DNA from: an uncultured Bacilli bacterium
Lineage (GTDB): Bacteria > Bacillota_I > Bacilli_A > RF39 > UBA660
DNA: 64,000 nt
Reading direction: 5' to 3'
Assembly: GCA_947632085.1 (NCBI GenBank)
Contig: CANRNY010000005.1
Span: 1-64,000 of the forward strand
Positions 25,790 to 35,810 of the stretch are shown piece by piece (the stretch's first letter is position 1; every line of letters begins with the position of its first letter). A program made the position numbers and the translations under genes. The notes beneath the pieces were generated by a model. The model saw nothing but the letters and a program-made list of their open reading frames with translations, was not told the DNA's origin and ran no database searches.

Positions 25790-26281
25790 ATGGATTATAT
25801 ATTAATAGGTAAAATAGTTAATACTCATGGAATTAAAGGAGAACTTAGAATAAAAAGTAACTTTTTAATGAAAGATAAAGTCTTTAAAAAAGGATTTGCT
25901 TTATATATAGGTGAAGGTTATGTTAAAGAGATAATTAATACTTATCGTGTTCATAAAGACTTTGATATGGTTACTTTTGAAGGGTATGATAATATTAATC
26001 AAGTTCTTAATTATTTAAAGATGAATGTTTATGTAAAAAAAGATGATATTAAATTAGAAGATAATGAATATATATTAGAAGAATTAGTAGGATATGAGGT
26101 TAGAGAAAATGGGGAAGTACTTGGTAAAGTAAAAGATATTGTGTATAATGGTAGTAATATACTTCTATTAGTAGAGGCAATTAAAAATTTTTATATTCCT
26201 AATAATCCTAATTTTATAAAAAAAGTTAAAAATGAGGAAAAGATAATAGAAGTAGAAAATGCTAAAGGATTGATATTATGA
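25790..26281 (+). CDS. rimM: ribosome maturation factor RimM
   Basis: 163 aa; GAGGTGTGAT before the ATG. The N-terminal RimM beta-barrel domain starts ILIGKIVNTHGIKGELRI. The C-terminal PRC-barrel has LVGYEVRENGEVLGKV and NNPNFIKKV. It binds S19 and assists 16S rRNA processing in 30S assembly. The stop overlaps the trmD start by 4 nt (ATGA), so translation is coupled, the usual arrangement in Firmicutes. Confidence 0.95.
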   Translation: MDYILIGKIVNTHGIKGELRIKSNFLMKDKVFKKGFALYIGEGYVKEIINTYRVHKDFDMVTFEGYDNINQVLNYLKMNVYVKKDDIKLEDNEYILEELVGYEVRENGEVLGKVKDIVYNGSNILLLVEAIKNFYIPNNPNFIKKVKNEEKIIEVENAKGLIL

Positions 26282-26943
26282 GAATAGATATCTTAACTTT
26301 ATTTCCTAATATGTTTGAAGGATTCTTAAATGAATCAATTATTAAAAGGGCAATTGCAAAAGAAAGTGTTATAATAAAGATAGTTGATTTTAGAAAGTAT
26401 TCGAAACTTTCTAATAATCAAGTTGATGATACACCTTACGGTGGTGGAGGTGGAATGGTTCTAAGAATAGAACCAATATATGATGCTGTAATGGACATAA
26501 AAAAAGAAGATAAAGATGCTAAGGTTATATTAATGACACCTGATGGAATACCTTATAAACAAGAGATGGCAGTTAGTTTAAAAGATGAAAAACACTTAGT
26601 CTTTATTTGTGGACATTATGAAGGATTTGATGAAAGAATAAGAAGTCTTTGTGATATGGAGATAAGTATTGGGGATTATGTATTAACAGGTGGAGAATTA
26701 CCAGCAATGGTTATTAGTGATAGTATTATAAGATTATTAGATGGAGTCATTACAGATACTAGTTTAGTAGATGAATCATTTAATGATAAATTACTTGATT
26801 ATCCAACTTATACAAAACCGCAAGAATTTAGGGGAATGAAAGTTCCAGATATATTACTTAGTGGGGATCATGCAAAAATAAAGGCATGGCGTGAAGAGAA
26901 AAGAATAGAAAAAACAAAAGAGCGTCGACCAGATTTAATGTAG
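26278..26943 (+). CDS. trmD: tRNA (guanine-N1)-methyltransferase TrmD
   Basis: 221 aa. MRIDILTLFPNMF start, DDTPYGGGGGMV loop, FICGHYEGFDERI and IGDYVLTGGELPAMV form the trefoil-knot SAM site of TrmD, which makes m1G37 in tRNA. GEARGM-like sequence is replaced by EFRGMKVPDILLSGDHAKI, still typical. Slightly shorter than the ~240-aa E. coli form. Translationally coupled to rimM. Confidence 0.96.
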   Translation: MRIDILTLFPNMFEGFLNESIIKRAIAKESVIIKIVDFRKYSKLSNNQVDDTPYGGGGGMVLRIEPIYDAVMDIKKEDKDAKVILMTPDGIPYKQEMAVSLKDEKHLVFICGHYEGFDERIRSLCDMEISIGDYVLTGGELPAMVISDSIIRLLDGVITDTSLVDESFNDKLLDYPTYTKPQEFRGMKVPDILLSGDHAKIKAWREEKRIEKTKERRPDLM

Positions 26944-26960
26944 TTTAAGAAGGTGATTAA

Positions 26961-27410
26961 ATGGCAAGTTACTTGATTAATAAAAGACATCATGATGAAA
27001 GTATACTTTCAATGAATGATGTGGAAGGTTATGTCTTTAAACCTAAAACAAAGAGTGATAGCTATATTAAAGTAAAAGAAGTTAAAATAGTTGATCCGAA
27101 AATGATTGATAAAATTTTAACAATGAAATTTGATAAGTTATTTAAACAAGTAGTTGCCATGGCTTTAACCGTTATAAATGATGATGATGCAACAGATGAT
27201 GATGCTGAAATAGTATTAGATGAAGTTGAACTTGTAAGAGAAATACTACTTAATAGATATCAGAAATTCTTAAACTATGAAAAAGAACAATTATTTTTAA
27301 AAAAATTAAGATTAATAGAAAATGAAATGCGTGTTAAACAAGTTAAGATTAAACAAAAAGCATTATATTTAGAACAAATGGAAGAAAAGACGATTGGTCG
27401 TAGTAGATAA
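26961..27410 (+). CDS. conserved-looking helical protein of unknown function
   Basis: 149 aa; GAAGGTGATT before the ATG. It has no signal or membrane helix. There is a basic, mixed N-terminal half, an Asp-rich patch (NDDDATDDDAEIVLDE, ~residues 73-88), and a C-terminal amphipathic Lys/Glu/Leu helix likely to form a coiled coil. It directly follows trmD (17 nt) and precedes rplS, a slot where other Firmicutes have no such gene. A ribosome-associated role is a guess from position only. Confidence 0.65.
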   Translation: MASYLINKRHHDESILSMNDVEGYVFKPKTKSDSYIKVKEVKIVDPKMIDKILTMKFDKLFKQVVAMALTVINDDDATDDDAEIVLDEVELVREILLNRYQKFLNYEKEQLFLKKLRLIENEMRVKQVKIKQKALYLEQMEEKTIGRSR

Positions 27411-27580
27411 GAATATTTACAATAGAAATGTAAATAGAAACTTATATTATGTACAATTTATAGCAAATTATGATAAATGTTTTGTCAAAATGATAAAGAA
27501 ACAAGTAATTTATTGTTAAATAGACAAGATTTTACATAGAATATAAATCTTGATAAATTTGAACAAATAGTGATAAATCC

Positions 27581-27609
27581 TTGCATATTTATCTTTTTTT
27601 TGCTATAAT
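27581..27609 (+). promoter_or_regulatory. rplS promoter
   Basis: TTGCAT (27581-27586), 17-nt spacer, TATAAT (27604-27609). rplS is thus separately transcribed from trmD. Confidence 0.85.
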
Positions 27610-27611
27610 CG

Positions 27612-27680
27612 TAAGTGCTTCAAGGAAGAAAATCCGCTGAATACTTAGATTTATGATTTTCCGGTAAGTAAATATAGTAT
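27612..27680 (+). promoter_or_regulatory. candidate L19 autoregulatory leader
   Basis: The ~80-nt untranslated leader can form a hairpin GAAAATC (27628-27634) / GATTTTC (27655-27661) with a structured loop (CCGCTGAATACTTAGA). Placement and size match the L19 leader RNAs known upstream of rplS in low-GC Gram-positives. Homology to that family is inferred, not computed. Confidence 0.5.
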
Positions 27681-27696
27681 GAAAGGATGTTTGAAA

Positions 27697-28038
27697 ATGG
27701 CTAATTTAGTAGACAAAATTAATGAGAAGCATGTAAGAAAAGACATTCCTGAATTCCGTGTTGGAGATACTGTAAGAGTAGATGTATGGGTAAAAGAAGG
27801 TAAAAAAGAAAGAATCCAAGCTTTTGAAGGCTTAGTAGTTGCTAAAAAAGGTGGAAGCGTTTCTGAAACTTTCTCTGTACGTAAGAAATCTTATGGTATT
27901 GGAGTAACAAGAGTTTTCCCAGTTAACTCACCAGCTATTGATAAAATAGTAGTAGTTAAGAAGGGTGTTGTAAGAAGAGCTAAATTAAACTTCTTAAAAG
28001 GAATGAGAAAAGAATACAAGGTAAAAGAAAGAAATTAA
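27697..28038 (+). CDS. rplS: 50S ribosomal protein L19
   Basis: 113 aa from ATG 27697 (MANLVDKINEKHVRKDIPEF), with AAAGGATG at 27681-27688 as the ribosome site; the ATG at 27679 is part of that leader. The SH3-like barrel segments GDTVRVDVWVKEGKKERIQ and FEGLVVAKKGG and the C-terminal basic helix are standard. It sits at the 30S-50S interface. Codon use contains more C-ending codons than neighbours, as expected for a highly expressed gene. Confidence 0.97.
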   Translation: MANLVDKINEKHVRKDIPEFRVGDTVRVDVWVKEGKKERIQAFEGLVVAKKGGSVSETFSVRKKSYGIGVTRVFPVNSPAIDKIVVVKKGVVRRAKLNFLKGMRKEYKVKERN

Positions 28039-28052
28039 TCTTTCTTTTTCTT
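28024..28052 (+). terminator. intrinsic terminator of rplS
   Basis: AGAAAGA / TCTTTCT stem followed by T-rich sequence. Confidence 0.65.
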
Positions 28053-28184
28053 TTGGTTAAAATTTAAGGAATTATTTTTTTGGTAAAATAATATAATTTT
28101 TATATATATTTTTGATTTTTGACTTATTATATATAATTATTATAAAAAAATTTTAAAAAAATAGCTAAAGTAAATAAAAAAATA

Positions 28185-28213
28185 TTGACAAATTTTCTTC
28201 AAAAAAATATTAT
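28185..28213 (+). promoter_or_regulatory. promoter of the giant vWA adhesin
   Basis: TTGACA (28185-28190), exactly 17-nt spacer, TATTAT (28208-28213), ~40 nt before the start, in a very AT-rich spacer. Confidence 0.8.
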
Positions 28214-28254
28214 AGAAATTGTAAAAAAAAGAAAGGAAAGTGGAGAGATTATAT

Positions 28255-31200
28255 ATGAAGAAAATATATAATAAAATTAAATGCAAGTATCCATTATTAG
28301 CAATTGCTATAACATTGCTCCTTATAGTAGTTGTTAGTTATGGTACTGTAAAATTATTTTCAGTAGCAACTAAAAATGATTTGTTAGCTGTTAATTCAAA
28401 TTATAATCGTATAGCTGATCCAAATACAATGGATGACTATATAAACGTTTTAAATTTGAAAGAAAATTCACGTAATGCTGGTCGTGTTTGGTCAGATAAG
28501 ACTGTATTTGCAGCAGGTAGTACATTACAATTAGATTTTGCTACAGATGGTCTTAATACTACTGTTAAAACAGATACAGACTTCTTACATGTCTTTTCAA
28601 CGATTGGTTCTAGTCAAGTTGTTAATGAAGTAGCAACAAAACCATTAGACGTTGTTTTGTTACTTGATATATCATCTTCTATGACTAATTCTTTGAATAC
28701 GGATCAACCTGTAGGTTCTCGTGATATGGATCCGAATGATTCATTACATAAAGTAATAAAAGAAGCTAATTTATTAATTTCACAATTAATGGGTGATAGT
28801 GAGATTACTGTTCATAAAGATAATCGTGTAGGTGTAGTAGTATATGGTGGTGGAACTCAAGAAGCATTACCATTAAAACACTATGAGTCTTTGAATAGTA
28901 ATAATACATATATCCAGGTTGGAACAACAAAAGTTGATCGTGCAGGTGATGGTGGTGGATATTTTCCAACAATTGAAACCGTTGCTAAAGCCGATGGCTT
29001 TACTAATAAGACAACTCAAACTATGATTGCCGATTCTACTTATCTACAAGGAGCTTTATATCAAGGTATGAAAATGTTGTCTGATTCTACAATTACAAAT
29101 AAGGAAAATCGAACTCCTGTTTTAATTGTTTTAACTGATGGTGCAACAAATATTGTTAGTGCAACAAAAACAAGCCTTGATGGAAATACATCATATAATT
29201 GGTGGGAGCCTTTTAATGGAATAATCAAAACGGATGGTGGTGCTCAATATACTAGTGCCGGTATTAACCCACTTTATGTATCTTGTAATAATAACACAGA
29301 TAATGCGGATAAAGATGATCAAAATAAAAAACAAGAAGTACAAGCAATTTCAACAAGAAATGTTTCTAATTTATTATTAGCAGGATACTATCAAAAGATT
29401 ATTAAAGATCATTACAATAATGATATGATTGGTTTCTCAATTGGATATAATGTTGGTGGTGTTGGAAATTATTCAACAGAACAACTTTTGGGTACCTTAT
29501 ATCCAAGTGCATATTTTGATGAAAATAAGCGAGATTTTACTAATAAAAAATATGCTAAAGATGAAATTGATGCGACACGTAAAGCGTTAGAAGAATATTT
29601 TAAAGGTACTGATGCTAGTATGCGTTTTCCAAGGGAAGGAACTTATAAATGGTTGAGTAAGGATTATTCTGCAGACTTTACCTTTAAACATCCTAAAGAT
29701 GAAGAACATGATTTAACGGAATTAGCAGATGTATATTATATAGATAAATATTATACTGCTGAGTCAGATAACATTAGCGATATCTTTGGTGAAATCTTAG
29801 AACAAATTACAGGAACTACATTTAGTCCTGTTGGTGGAGAAAATGCTTCAGGTGTGTCTGATTCACTTACATATATGGATCCAATTGGTGAATATATGGA
29901 AATAAAAGATAAAAGTATTACTCTAGAAGATGGTCAGAAATATGATTTAGGTTTAAGCTTTTTTGGCAAAATGCATGGTTTAGTTAAAACTGCAATTTAT
30001 GATTTCCAATGGAACGATACATATATGAAGAACAGAAATAATGGTACAGGTGGACAATTATTTGCTGCCGGATGGTATAAAGGAACACCAGAAGCAACTA
30101 ATACTTCTTCAGGAAATGATTCTGTAGAATCTGAAACAGTTAAAGCTCTTCCAGAGGGATGTGATAATGCTGCTCAAGCCTGGGAAAAAGGATGGGTTTA
30201 TCGTATTCCTTGGAGTACTGCCGTTCAATATGTACCAACTCTTAAAGCTGATACATTTGATGATATAACTGATACCCAAAAAAATACCGTTTATACAATT
30301 TATCGTTTTGATAAAAATATAACTGATAATATAATAGAAGATACAGATTATAGAAATACTAAACGTCTTAATCCTTGTTATGAAAAGAGTTCTGATGTTA
30401 CATATCTTCTTAGTGATATTCGTATATGGGTAGAAGATACAGGAAATTATCAAGATACTTCTGATGGTAGTGCGATTGATTTAGGTTTTGATGAAGCGAT
30501 ATATGTTGATATTCCTGTTTCGGCATTACCAATTCAAAAAGCTACAATTACATTAGATGCTGATGGAAATGTTACTAAATATGAAACTAATTTAGATGAC
30601 AAAACACAATCAACACCTTTTAGATTATTCTATGGAGTAGGTGTTCAAGATAAAATAATGTCAGATGATGGTTTAGATATTGATGCTACTAAATTAAGTC
30701 CTGAATATATTCAAAAACATAGTCAGAAATCTAGTAATGGATTAGATAATGAGATTTTCTTCTTATCGAATTATTATAGTAATACACCTTATAAAGGATA
30801 TATAACAGGAACTCGTGATTCTTATACAAGAGGTGATCCTAACTTCACATTCTCTCCATCAACGGAAAATCGTTATTATGTATTCCAAAAACCTTTAATC
30901 TTATATAAGTATGATGGAACTCCAAAGGATAATTATGAAGAAAAGGCTTTAAATGAAGATGAATATAAAAATTTCATAGTTGCTAATAAAAATAAAGAAG
31001 TAACTAATGGTACAGATATTAAAAAAGATTCTTATTATTGGATTGTTGGTGAATATTATACAAGTGATAATAAATTAGTTCATCTTGCCGTTACACGTAG
31101 TGGTGGTGAGTTTGGCTCAGAGATAGCTGGTACAGATGTTACTTATAGTGATTATCTAGTTTGGTATAATCCAAGTAATGGTGATACCCAAACGTTTACT

Positions 31201-34200
31201 AGTAATGGAGAACGTCCAGGTGAAAATTACGTTGTAGCTACTAAAGTTGGTGGTTTACGTATTGGTAATATGTTAAATGGTAGAAGACAAAAAAGTAATA
31301 ATACAACAAGCACAGCTTATAACTATTACATACCAACTGTAAGTGAACAATCAGGTAAGGATAATATCATTATTAATGGTTATTTAGGTAATAATGGTAA
31401 GTTAGTAATACCTAATACGACATTAGAAATTACTAAAGAAGTTGAATCAATTTTTGGTAATGATTATAGTAAAGAAGAATTTAATTATGAATTATATATT
31501 GCAGGCCGTGTTGGTGACTTTAATGCTGTTAAGATGATTCGTAGTCCTTTTACTGATCGTTGGCAATTAAGAATTGATTCAATAGATGTTATTACAAATA
31601 ATGTTGGTTTATTACAATTAGTAGAAACTAGTGAAAATGATGAAGATGAAGATGTAGGACATAGTCATTCTTTATATGAAGTAACAATTAGTGGAACTAA
31701 ATATTATGTTTATGTTGGTGGTGACGGAACTGATGGTCCTTCTACTATTGCTTTAGATGGAATTGAAAGTGAAGAAGATCCTTACTCATTCCGTTTATAT
31801 GATGCTAGTGATACTAATTATGAAACACTAAAAGGAGTAGGAAGAACTAATTATGTAACTAATCCAGATGATTATACTGATAGTGATAATATTAAGAGTG
31901 ATAATATTAAGTATGCTGAAGCAACTGATGATAAACCAGCTGGTACGATTGAATTCTGGATTAAAGATGCATATTTAATTCCTACTAGTAAAGTTGATAA
32001 TCAAGAATGGAGTTTCGATAAATCAGATGGTTATGATAAAATTAAAACACCAATTGTTATATCAACTTTGGATCCATATAAACATGGTAAAGATCAATTA
32101 ACATCAACTTTTGCAACAAATTCAGCTTTTGGAACAACAAAATTATATTTTGGTTATGGTGAGGATCCAAAAGGAAGCGGAATTTCAAAACCTGATGATA
32201 TGACTCCTGCTGATTGGGCTTGGTTAATAGATCCTAAAAACAAAAATAAAACTAAATTTACCTTAAAAGATGGTGAAGGAATATTCTTAGCTGGTTTACC
32301 AGAATCAACACAATATAGAATTTATGAAATGATAACTCCAGAACAAGCTGCTAATGGATATGATTTCGGTTATATTTATGGAGCAAATGGTAGAGAACAA
32401 AAATATAATACTCAAGCTGATGATGGTGTTTATTCACAAGGTAGTAGTGGATATAGTGGTCAAAGAGATCTTCATATTGTTAATACTTATCGTGCTCATT
32501 ATGATTTAACATTAGATAAAACTGTATTAGGTTCTAATGGTGATAGTGATAAGGAATGGAACTTTAATATTAAGTTAACTCCACCTAAAGATGAAAATGG
32601 TGTAGATGAAGAACTTGAAAAAGATTATCAATATTATGGACCTTGTGAAGAAATTGATAATGCTTGTATAGCAAATGGAACAAAAACTGTATCATTTACT
32701 AAAAATGAAGATGGTACTTATACAGGAAAAGTTTCATTAAAAGATAATCAAAAAATTAAAATTATTAATATATTATCTAATACTACTTATGAAATAACTG
32801 AAGATGAAGCTAACCAAGATGGTTATGAATCATTCTTTAAAGATGGTAAAGATTATTCTAAAGATAGTGAAGGAAAAGCTAGTGGTAAAGGAACATTCGA
32901 TAGTGATCAACAAGTTGGTATGATAAATGCTAACTGGAAGAGATATGATTTAACTCTTAAAAAGACTGTCTTAGGTTCTGGTGGTAGTAAGACAAGAGAC
33001 TTTACATTTAAGGTAACTTTAACACCAAAACCTAATAGTAATGTTCATATAGCTGAATCATATAGTTATGATGGTTCTAAATCTGGAGAGATGGAATTTA
33101 AAGATAATGAAGATGGTTCATATACTGGTACTATTAAGTTAAAAGATAGTGAATCTGTTACGATTAAGGGTATACCTGAAAATGTTGATTATAAAGTAGT
33201 AGAAGTTGAAGCTAATAAAAATGGTTATGTTACAACTATTCCTGATAATGCAGAAGGTACTTTAGATGATGAAAATCAAACTAATCCAACTGTTGAAGTA
33301 CATTTTATAAATGGTAAATATGAACTTCATGATTTAACAATTGAAAAGGTTGTAAGAGGGGCAGATGGAGATACAACTAAAGATTGGAAATTTAAAGTAA
33401 CATTAGAGCCAGGAGCAGGTATTATCATAAAAAATAAATATGATTATGAAGGTTCAAGCTTTGTAAAAGGTGTAGTTGCTCCAGAAGATGGTGAAATAGA
33501 ATTTACTGATAATGGTAATGGAGCTTATACAGCAATTGTTACTTTAAAACATGGTCAAGCTATAACGATTAAGGGTATTCCAGAAAATACTAAATATACG
33601 GTTGAAGAAGTAGATGTAAATACTAATGAATATACAGTAAGTGACTCTGGAAATACTGAAGGAACTGTTAATGATCAACATGTAAGATTTACTAATAAGA
33701 AGTTAGCGTTAGTTAGTTTATCTGTTTCTAAGGAAGTTAAAGGTGAAAGTGCTAATTTAGATTTAGATTGGGAGTTTGAAATAACTTTAATTCCTGGAGC
33801 AGCTGATTTAAATACTAGTTATGAATATGAAAAGAGTATAGTAGGAGTAGATACTAAAGAAAAAGGTACAATTACTTTTACAGAAAATAATGATGGTACT
33901 TATACTGGTAAAGTTACTTTGAAACATGGTCAAGTAGTTACTATTCAGGGAATTCCTGAAACAACTAAATATATAGTTAAAGAGTTAGGTGCTAATACTG
34001 AAGGTTACTTTACTAGTTCAACAAATAATAAAACAGGTATTTTAGGAAATACAGATACTAAAGTTGATTTTGTCAATGAATTACTTCCAAATAGTTCTTT
34101 AACAATTGCTAAAGAAGTATTAGGTAGTGCTGGTGATCCAGATAAAGATTGGACTTTCCAAATTGAGTTAACACCAGTTGATACTGAGTTTACAACTACT

Positions 34201-35730
34201 TATAATTATGTAGGAAGAACTATTATTGATGGTGTAGATATTCCTAACGATAATACATTAGAGTTTATTGATGATAATGGTGATGGTACTTATACAGCAA
34301 CTGTTACTTTAATTCATGGTCAAGCTATAACGATATTAGATCTTCCTACTGGTACAAAATTTAAAGTAAGTGAAGTAGAAGCTAATACAGATGGTTATAG
34401 AACAAGTACTAATCGAGAAGTAACTGGAACAATTGATGGTGCAACAGTTGCAGATATTATAGTTTATAGTAATATTAAAACTTTTAATTATGATTTACGA
34501 TTAGGTAAACAAGTCGTTGGTACTTTAGGAGATAAAAATAAAGCTTGGAAGTTTAATATAAGATTAATTCCTGATGAATATGGAGTTATATCTTCATTCT
34601 ATTATGTTGGTAGTAAGACTGGTACATTAAATTTTGTAAGACAAGATGATGGTAGTTATTTAGCTTCAATATCTTTAAAACATAATGAACATATTACAAT
34701 TAAAGGTATTCCAGAAAATACGAGATATAGTATTGAAGAAGAGAAAGCTAATCAAGATGGATATGTTACACATGTTTTAGGTAAGGCGACTGATTTCTTA
34801 ACAGAATCAGGTGTTGTTGAATTTGTTAATACGAAGTTTAATGACTTTAATCTTACAGTTAAAAAGAATGTTAAAGGTAGTCTTGGTGATAAAACAAAAG
34901 ATTGGAACTTTAGAATTGAATTTGTTAATCCTGAATATGAAGAATTAGAACAACAATATAAATATTCTAAGAAGACAGTTGATGAAGCAGGAAATGTAGT
35001 TGAAGAAACAGGATTTATAAGTTTATCATCTGTTGGAGGTAGTTCAAATCGTTATGAAGCATTTATAACATTAAAAGATGGTGAATCATTTGTTATCTTA
35101 GGTTTACCTGAAGGTACAAGTTATAGTGTTGTAGAAGCAGAAGCTAACCAAGATGGCTATGAAACAAAAATAACAAATAATAATATTGGTATTTTAGAAA
35201 GTAATGAAGTAGTAGAATTTATTAATAGTAAATATTTAAAATATGATTTAACAATTGAAAAGAAAGTTACTGGTATTGGTGATAAAACAAAAGAATGGCA
35301 TTTTGATATTACATTAACACCAATGGATGGATTATTATTAAATGGTACTTATAATTATGTTGGAAGTAAGACAGGAACTATTACATTTACAAGAAATGCA
35401 GATGGTACTTATACAGCTAGAATTACTTTAAGACATGGTGAAAGTATTACTATTCAAGATTTACCAGAATATACTAAATATAGTGTTACTGAAGTAGAAG
35501 CTAACCAAGATGGTTATGAAACAACTTCACAAAATGAAAGTGGAGAATTAAATAAAGATGGTATTAAAGTAGTTTATACTAACTTTAAGGAAGAACCTCC
35601 AACTGGAGATGTTACTCCTCCACCACATACTGGAGTTGAAGCTACTAATAGTAAAGTAGATTATATTGTAGAAACATTATTATTAATTACTTATCTAATA
35701 ATATCTATTAAAGTTCTTAAAAGAATCTAA
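28255..35730 (+). CDS. giant vWA adhesin with Cna-B-like repeats
   Basis: About 2491 aa; ATG 28255 after AAAGGAAAGTGGAG, preferred to the GTG at 28240. Membrane-spanning signal (~10-35), then a von Willebrand A domain with MIDAS D138-I-S-S-S and VLTDGA, carrying large insertions (~120-580) as in pilus-tip adhesins. A middle region (~580-1410) is followed by eight repeats of ~117-148 aa (start points near 32494, 32938, 33328, 33709, 34087, 34483, 34843 and 35239). Each repeat has an xLTxxKxVxG start and a YxVxE...NxxGY end. They look like prealbumin-type Cna-B/DUF5979 domains, which often hold Lys-Asn isopeptide bonds. The C-terminus has PPHTGVE, a hydrophobic helix and a basic tail, like a variant sortase signal. 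Signal peptidase I and sortase follow. Confidence 0.9.
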   Translation: MKKIYNKIKCKYPLLAIAITLLLIVVVSYGTVKLFSVATKNDLLAVNSNYNRIADPNTMDDYINVLNLKENSRNAGRVWSDKTVFAAGSTLQLDFATDGLNTTVKTDTDFLHVFSTIGSSQVVNEVATKPLDVVLLLDISSSMTNSLNTDQPVGSRDMDPNDSLHKVIKEANLLISQLMGDSEITVHKDNRVGVVVYGGGTQEALPLKHYESLNSNNTYIQVGTTKVDRAGDGGGYFPTIETVAKADGFTNKTTQTMIADSTYLQGALYQGMKMLSDSTITNKENRTPVLIVLTDGATNIVSATKTSLDGNTSYNWWEPFNGIIKTDGGAQYTSAGINPLYVSCNNNTDNADKDDQNKKQEVQAISTRNVSNLLLAGYYQKIIKDHYNNDMIGFSIGYNVGGVGNYSTEQLLGTLYPSAYFDENKRDFTNKKYAKDEIDATRKALEEYFKGTDASMRFPREGTYKWLSKDYSADFTFKHPKDEEHDLTELADVYYIDKYYTAESDNISDIFGEILEQITGTTFSPVGGENASGVSDSLTYMDPIGEYMEIKDKSITLEDGQKYDLGLSFFGKMHGLVKTAIYDFQWNDTYMKNRNNGTGGQLFAAGWYKGTPEATNTSSGNDSVESETVKALPEGCDNAAQAWEKGWVYRIPWSTAVQYVPTLKADTFDDITDTQKNTVYTIYRFDKNITDNIIEDTDYRNTKRLNPCYEKSSDVTYLLSDIRIWVEDTGNYQDTSDGSAIDLGFDEAIYVDIPVSALPIQKATITLDADGNVTKYETNLDDKTQSTPFRLFYGVGVQDKIMSDDGLDIDATKLSPEYIQKHSQKSSNGLDNEIFFLSNYYSNTPYKGYITGTRDSYTRGDPNFTFSPSTENRYYVFQKPLILYKYDGTPKDNYEEKALNEDEYKNFIVANKNKEVTNGTDIKKDSYYWIVGEYYTSDNKLVHLAVTRSGGEFGSEIAGTDVTYSDYLVWYNPSNGDTQTFTSNGERPGENYVVATKVGGLRIGNMLNGRRQKSNNTTSTAYNYYIPTVSEQSGKDNIIINGYLGNNGKLVIPNTTLEITKEVESIFGNDYSKEEFNYELYIAGRVGDFNAVKMIRSPFTDRWQLRIDSIDVITNNVGLLQLVETSENDEDEDVGHSHSLYEVTISGTKYYVYVGGDGTDGPSTIALDGIESEEDPYSFRLYDASDTNYETLKGVGRTNYVTNPDDYTDSDNIKSDNIKYAEATDDKPAGTIEFWIKDAYLIPTSKVDNQEWSFDKSDGYDKIKTPIVISTLDPYKHGKDQLTSTFATNSAFGTTKLYFGYGEDPKGSGISKPDDMTPADWAWLIDPKNKNKTKFTLKDGEGIFLAGLPESTQYRIYEMITPEQAANGYDFGYIYGANGREQKYNTQADDGVYSQGSSGYSGQRDLHIVNTYRAHYDLTLDKTVLGSNGDSDKEWNFNIKLTPPKDENGVDEELEKDYQYYGPCEEIDNACIANGTKTVSFTKNEDGTYTGKVSLKDNQKIKIINILSNTTYEITEDEANQDGYESFFKDGKDYSKDSEGKASGKGTFDSDQQVGMINANWKRYDLTLKKTVLGSGGSKTRDFTFKVTLTPKPNSNVHIAESYSYDGSKSGEMEFKDNEDGSYTGTIKLKDSESVTIKGIPENVDYKVVEVEANKNGYVTTIPDNAEGTLDDENQTNPTVEVHFINGKYELHDLTIEKVVRGADGDTTKDWKFKVTLEPGAGIIIKNKYDYEGSSFVKGVVAPEDGEIEFTDNGNGAYTAIVTLKHGQAITIKGIPENTKYTVEEVDVNTNEYTVSDSGNTEGTVNDQHVRFTNKKLALVSLSVSKEVKGESANLDLDWEFEITLIPGAADLNTSYEYEKSIVGVDTKEKGTITFTENNDGTYTGKVTLKHGQVVTIQGIPETTKYIVKELGANTEGYFTSSTNNKTGILGNTDTKVDFVNELLPNSSLTIAKEVLGSAGDPDKDWTFQIELTPVDTEFTTTYNYVGRTIIDGVDIPNDNTLEFIDDNGDGTYTATVTLIHGQAITILDLPTGTKFKVSEVEANTDGYRTSTNREVTGTIDGATVADIIVYSNIKTFNYDLRLGKQVVGTLGDKNKAWKFNIRLIPDEYGVISSFYYVGSKTGTLNFVRQDDGSYLASISLKHNEHITIKGIPENTRYSIEEEKANQDGYVTHVLGKATDFLTESGVVEFVNTKFNDFNLTVKKNVKGSLGDKTKDWNFRIEFVNPEYEELEQQYKYSKKTVDEAGNVVEETGFISLSSVGGSSNRYEAFITLKDGESFVILGLPEGTSYSVVEAEANQDGYETKITNNNIGILESNEVVEFINSKYLKYDLTIEKKVTGIGDKTKEWHFDITLTPMDGLLLNGTYNYVGSKTGTITFTRNADGTYTARITLRHGESITIQDLPEYTKYSVTEVEANQDGYETTSQNESGELNKDGIKVVYTNFKEEPPTGDVTPPPHTGVEATNSKVDYIVETLLLITYLIISIKVLKRI
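32494..35590 (+). repeat. eight Cna-B-like coding repeats
   Basis: Tandem coding repeats of 351-444 nt inside the giant adhesin gene. Protein similarity is clear, DNA identity only moderate, so they are old duplications rather than recent expansion. The Lys and Glu positions that could form and catalyse isopeptide bonds are kept in most copies. Confidence 0.85.
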
Positions 35731-35748
35731 TTAGTTAGATTCTTTTTT
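35720..35748 (+). terminator. intrinsic terminator
   Basis: AAGAATCTAA / TTAGATTCTT stem with T-run spanning the adhesin stop codon. Confidence 0.8.
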
Positions 35749-35810
35749 GATATAAAAATTTAGGCTTTAATATAGTTATTAAAAATGGTAAAATGATAAA
35801 GGTGATACTT

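Noticed and set aside
30109..30453. 114-aa reverse ORF inside the giant adhesin
   Set aside because: Fully antisense to a strongly supported gene, Ile/Tyr-rich as expected from the complement of its codons, no start signals.
32494..35590. CRISPR array or DNA-level tandem repeat
   Set aside because: The periodicity is in coding repeats of 351-444 nt with only moderate DNA identity; no short identical repeats with spacers occur anywhere in the window.
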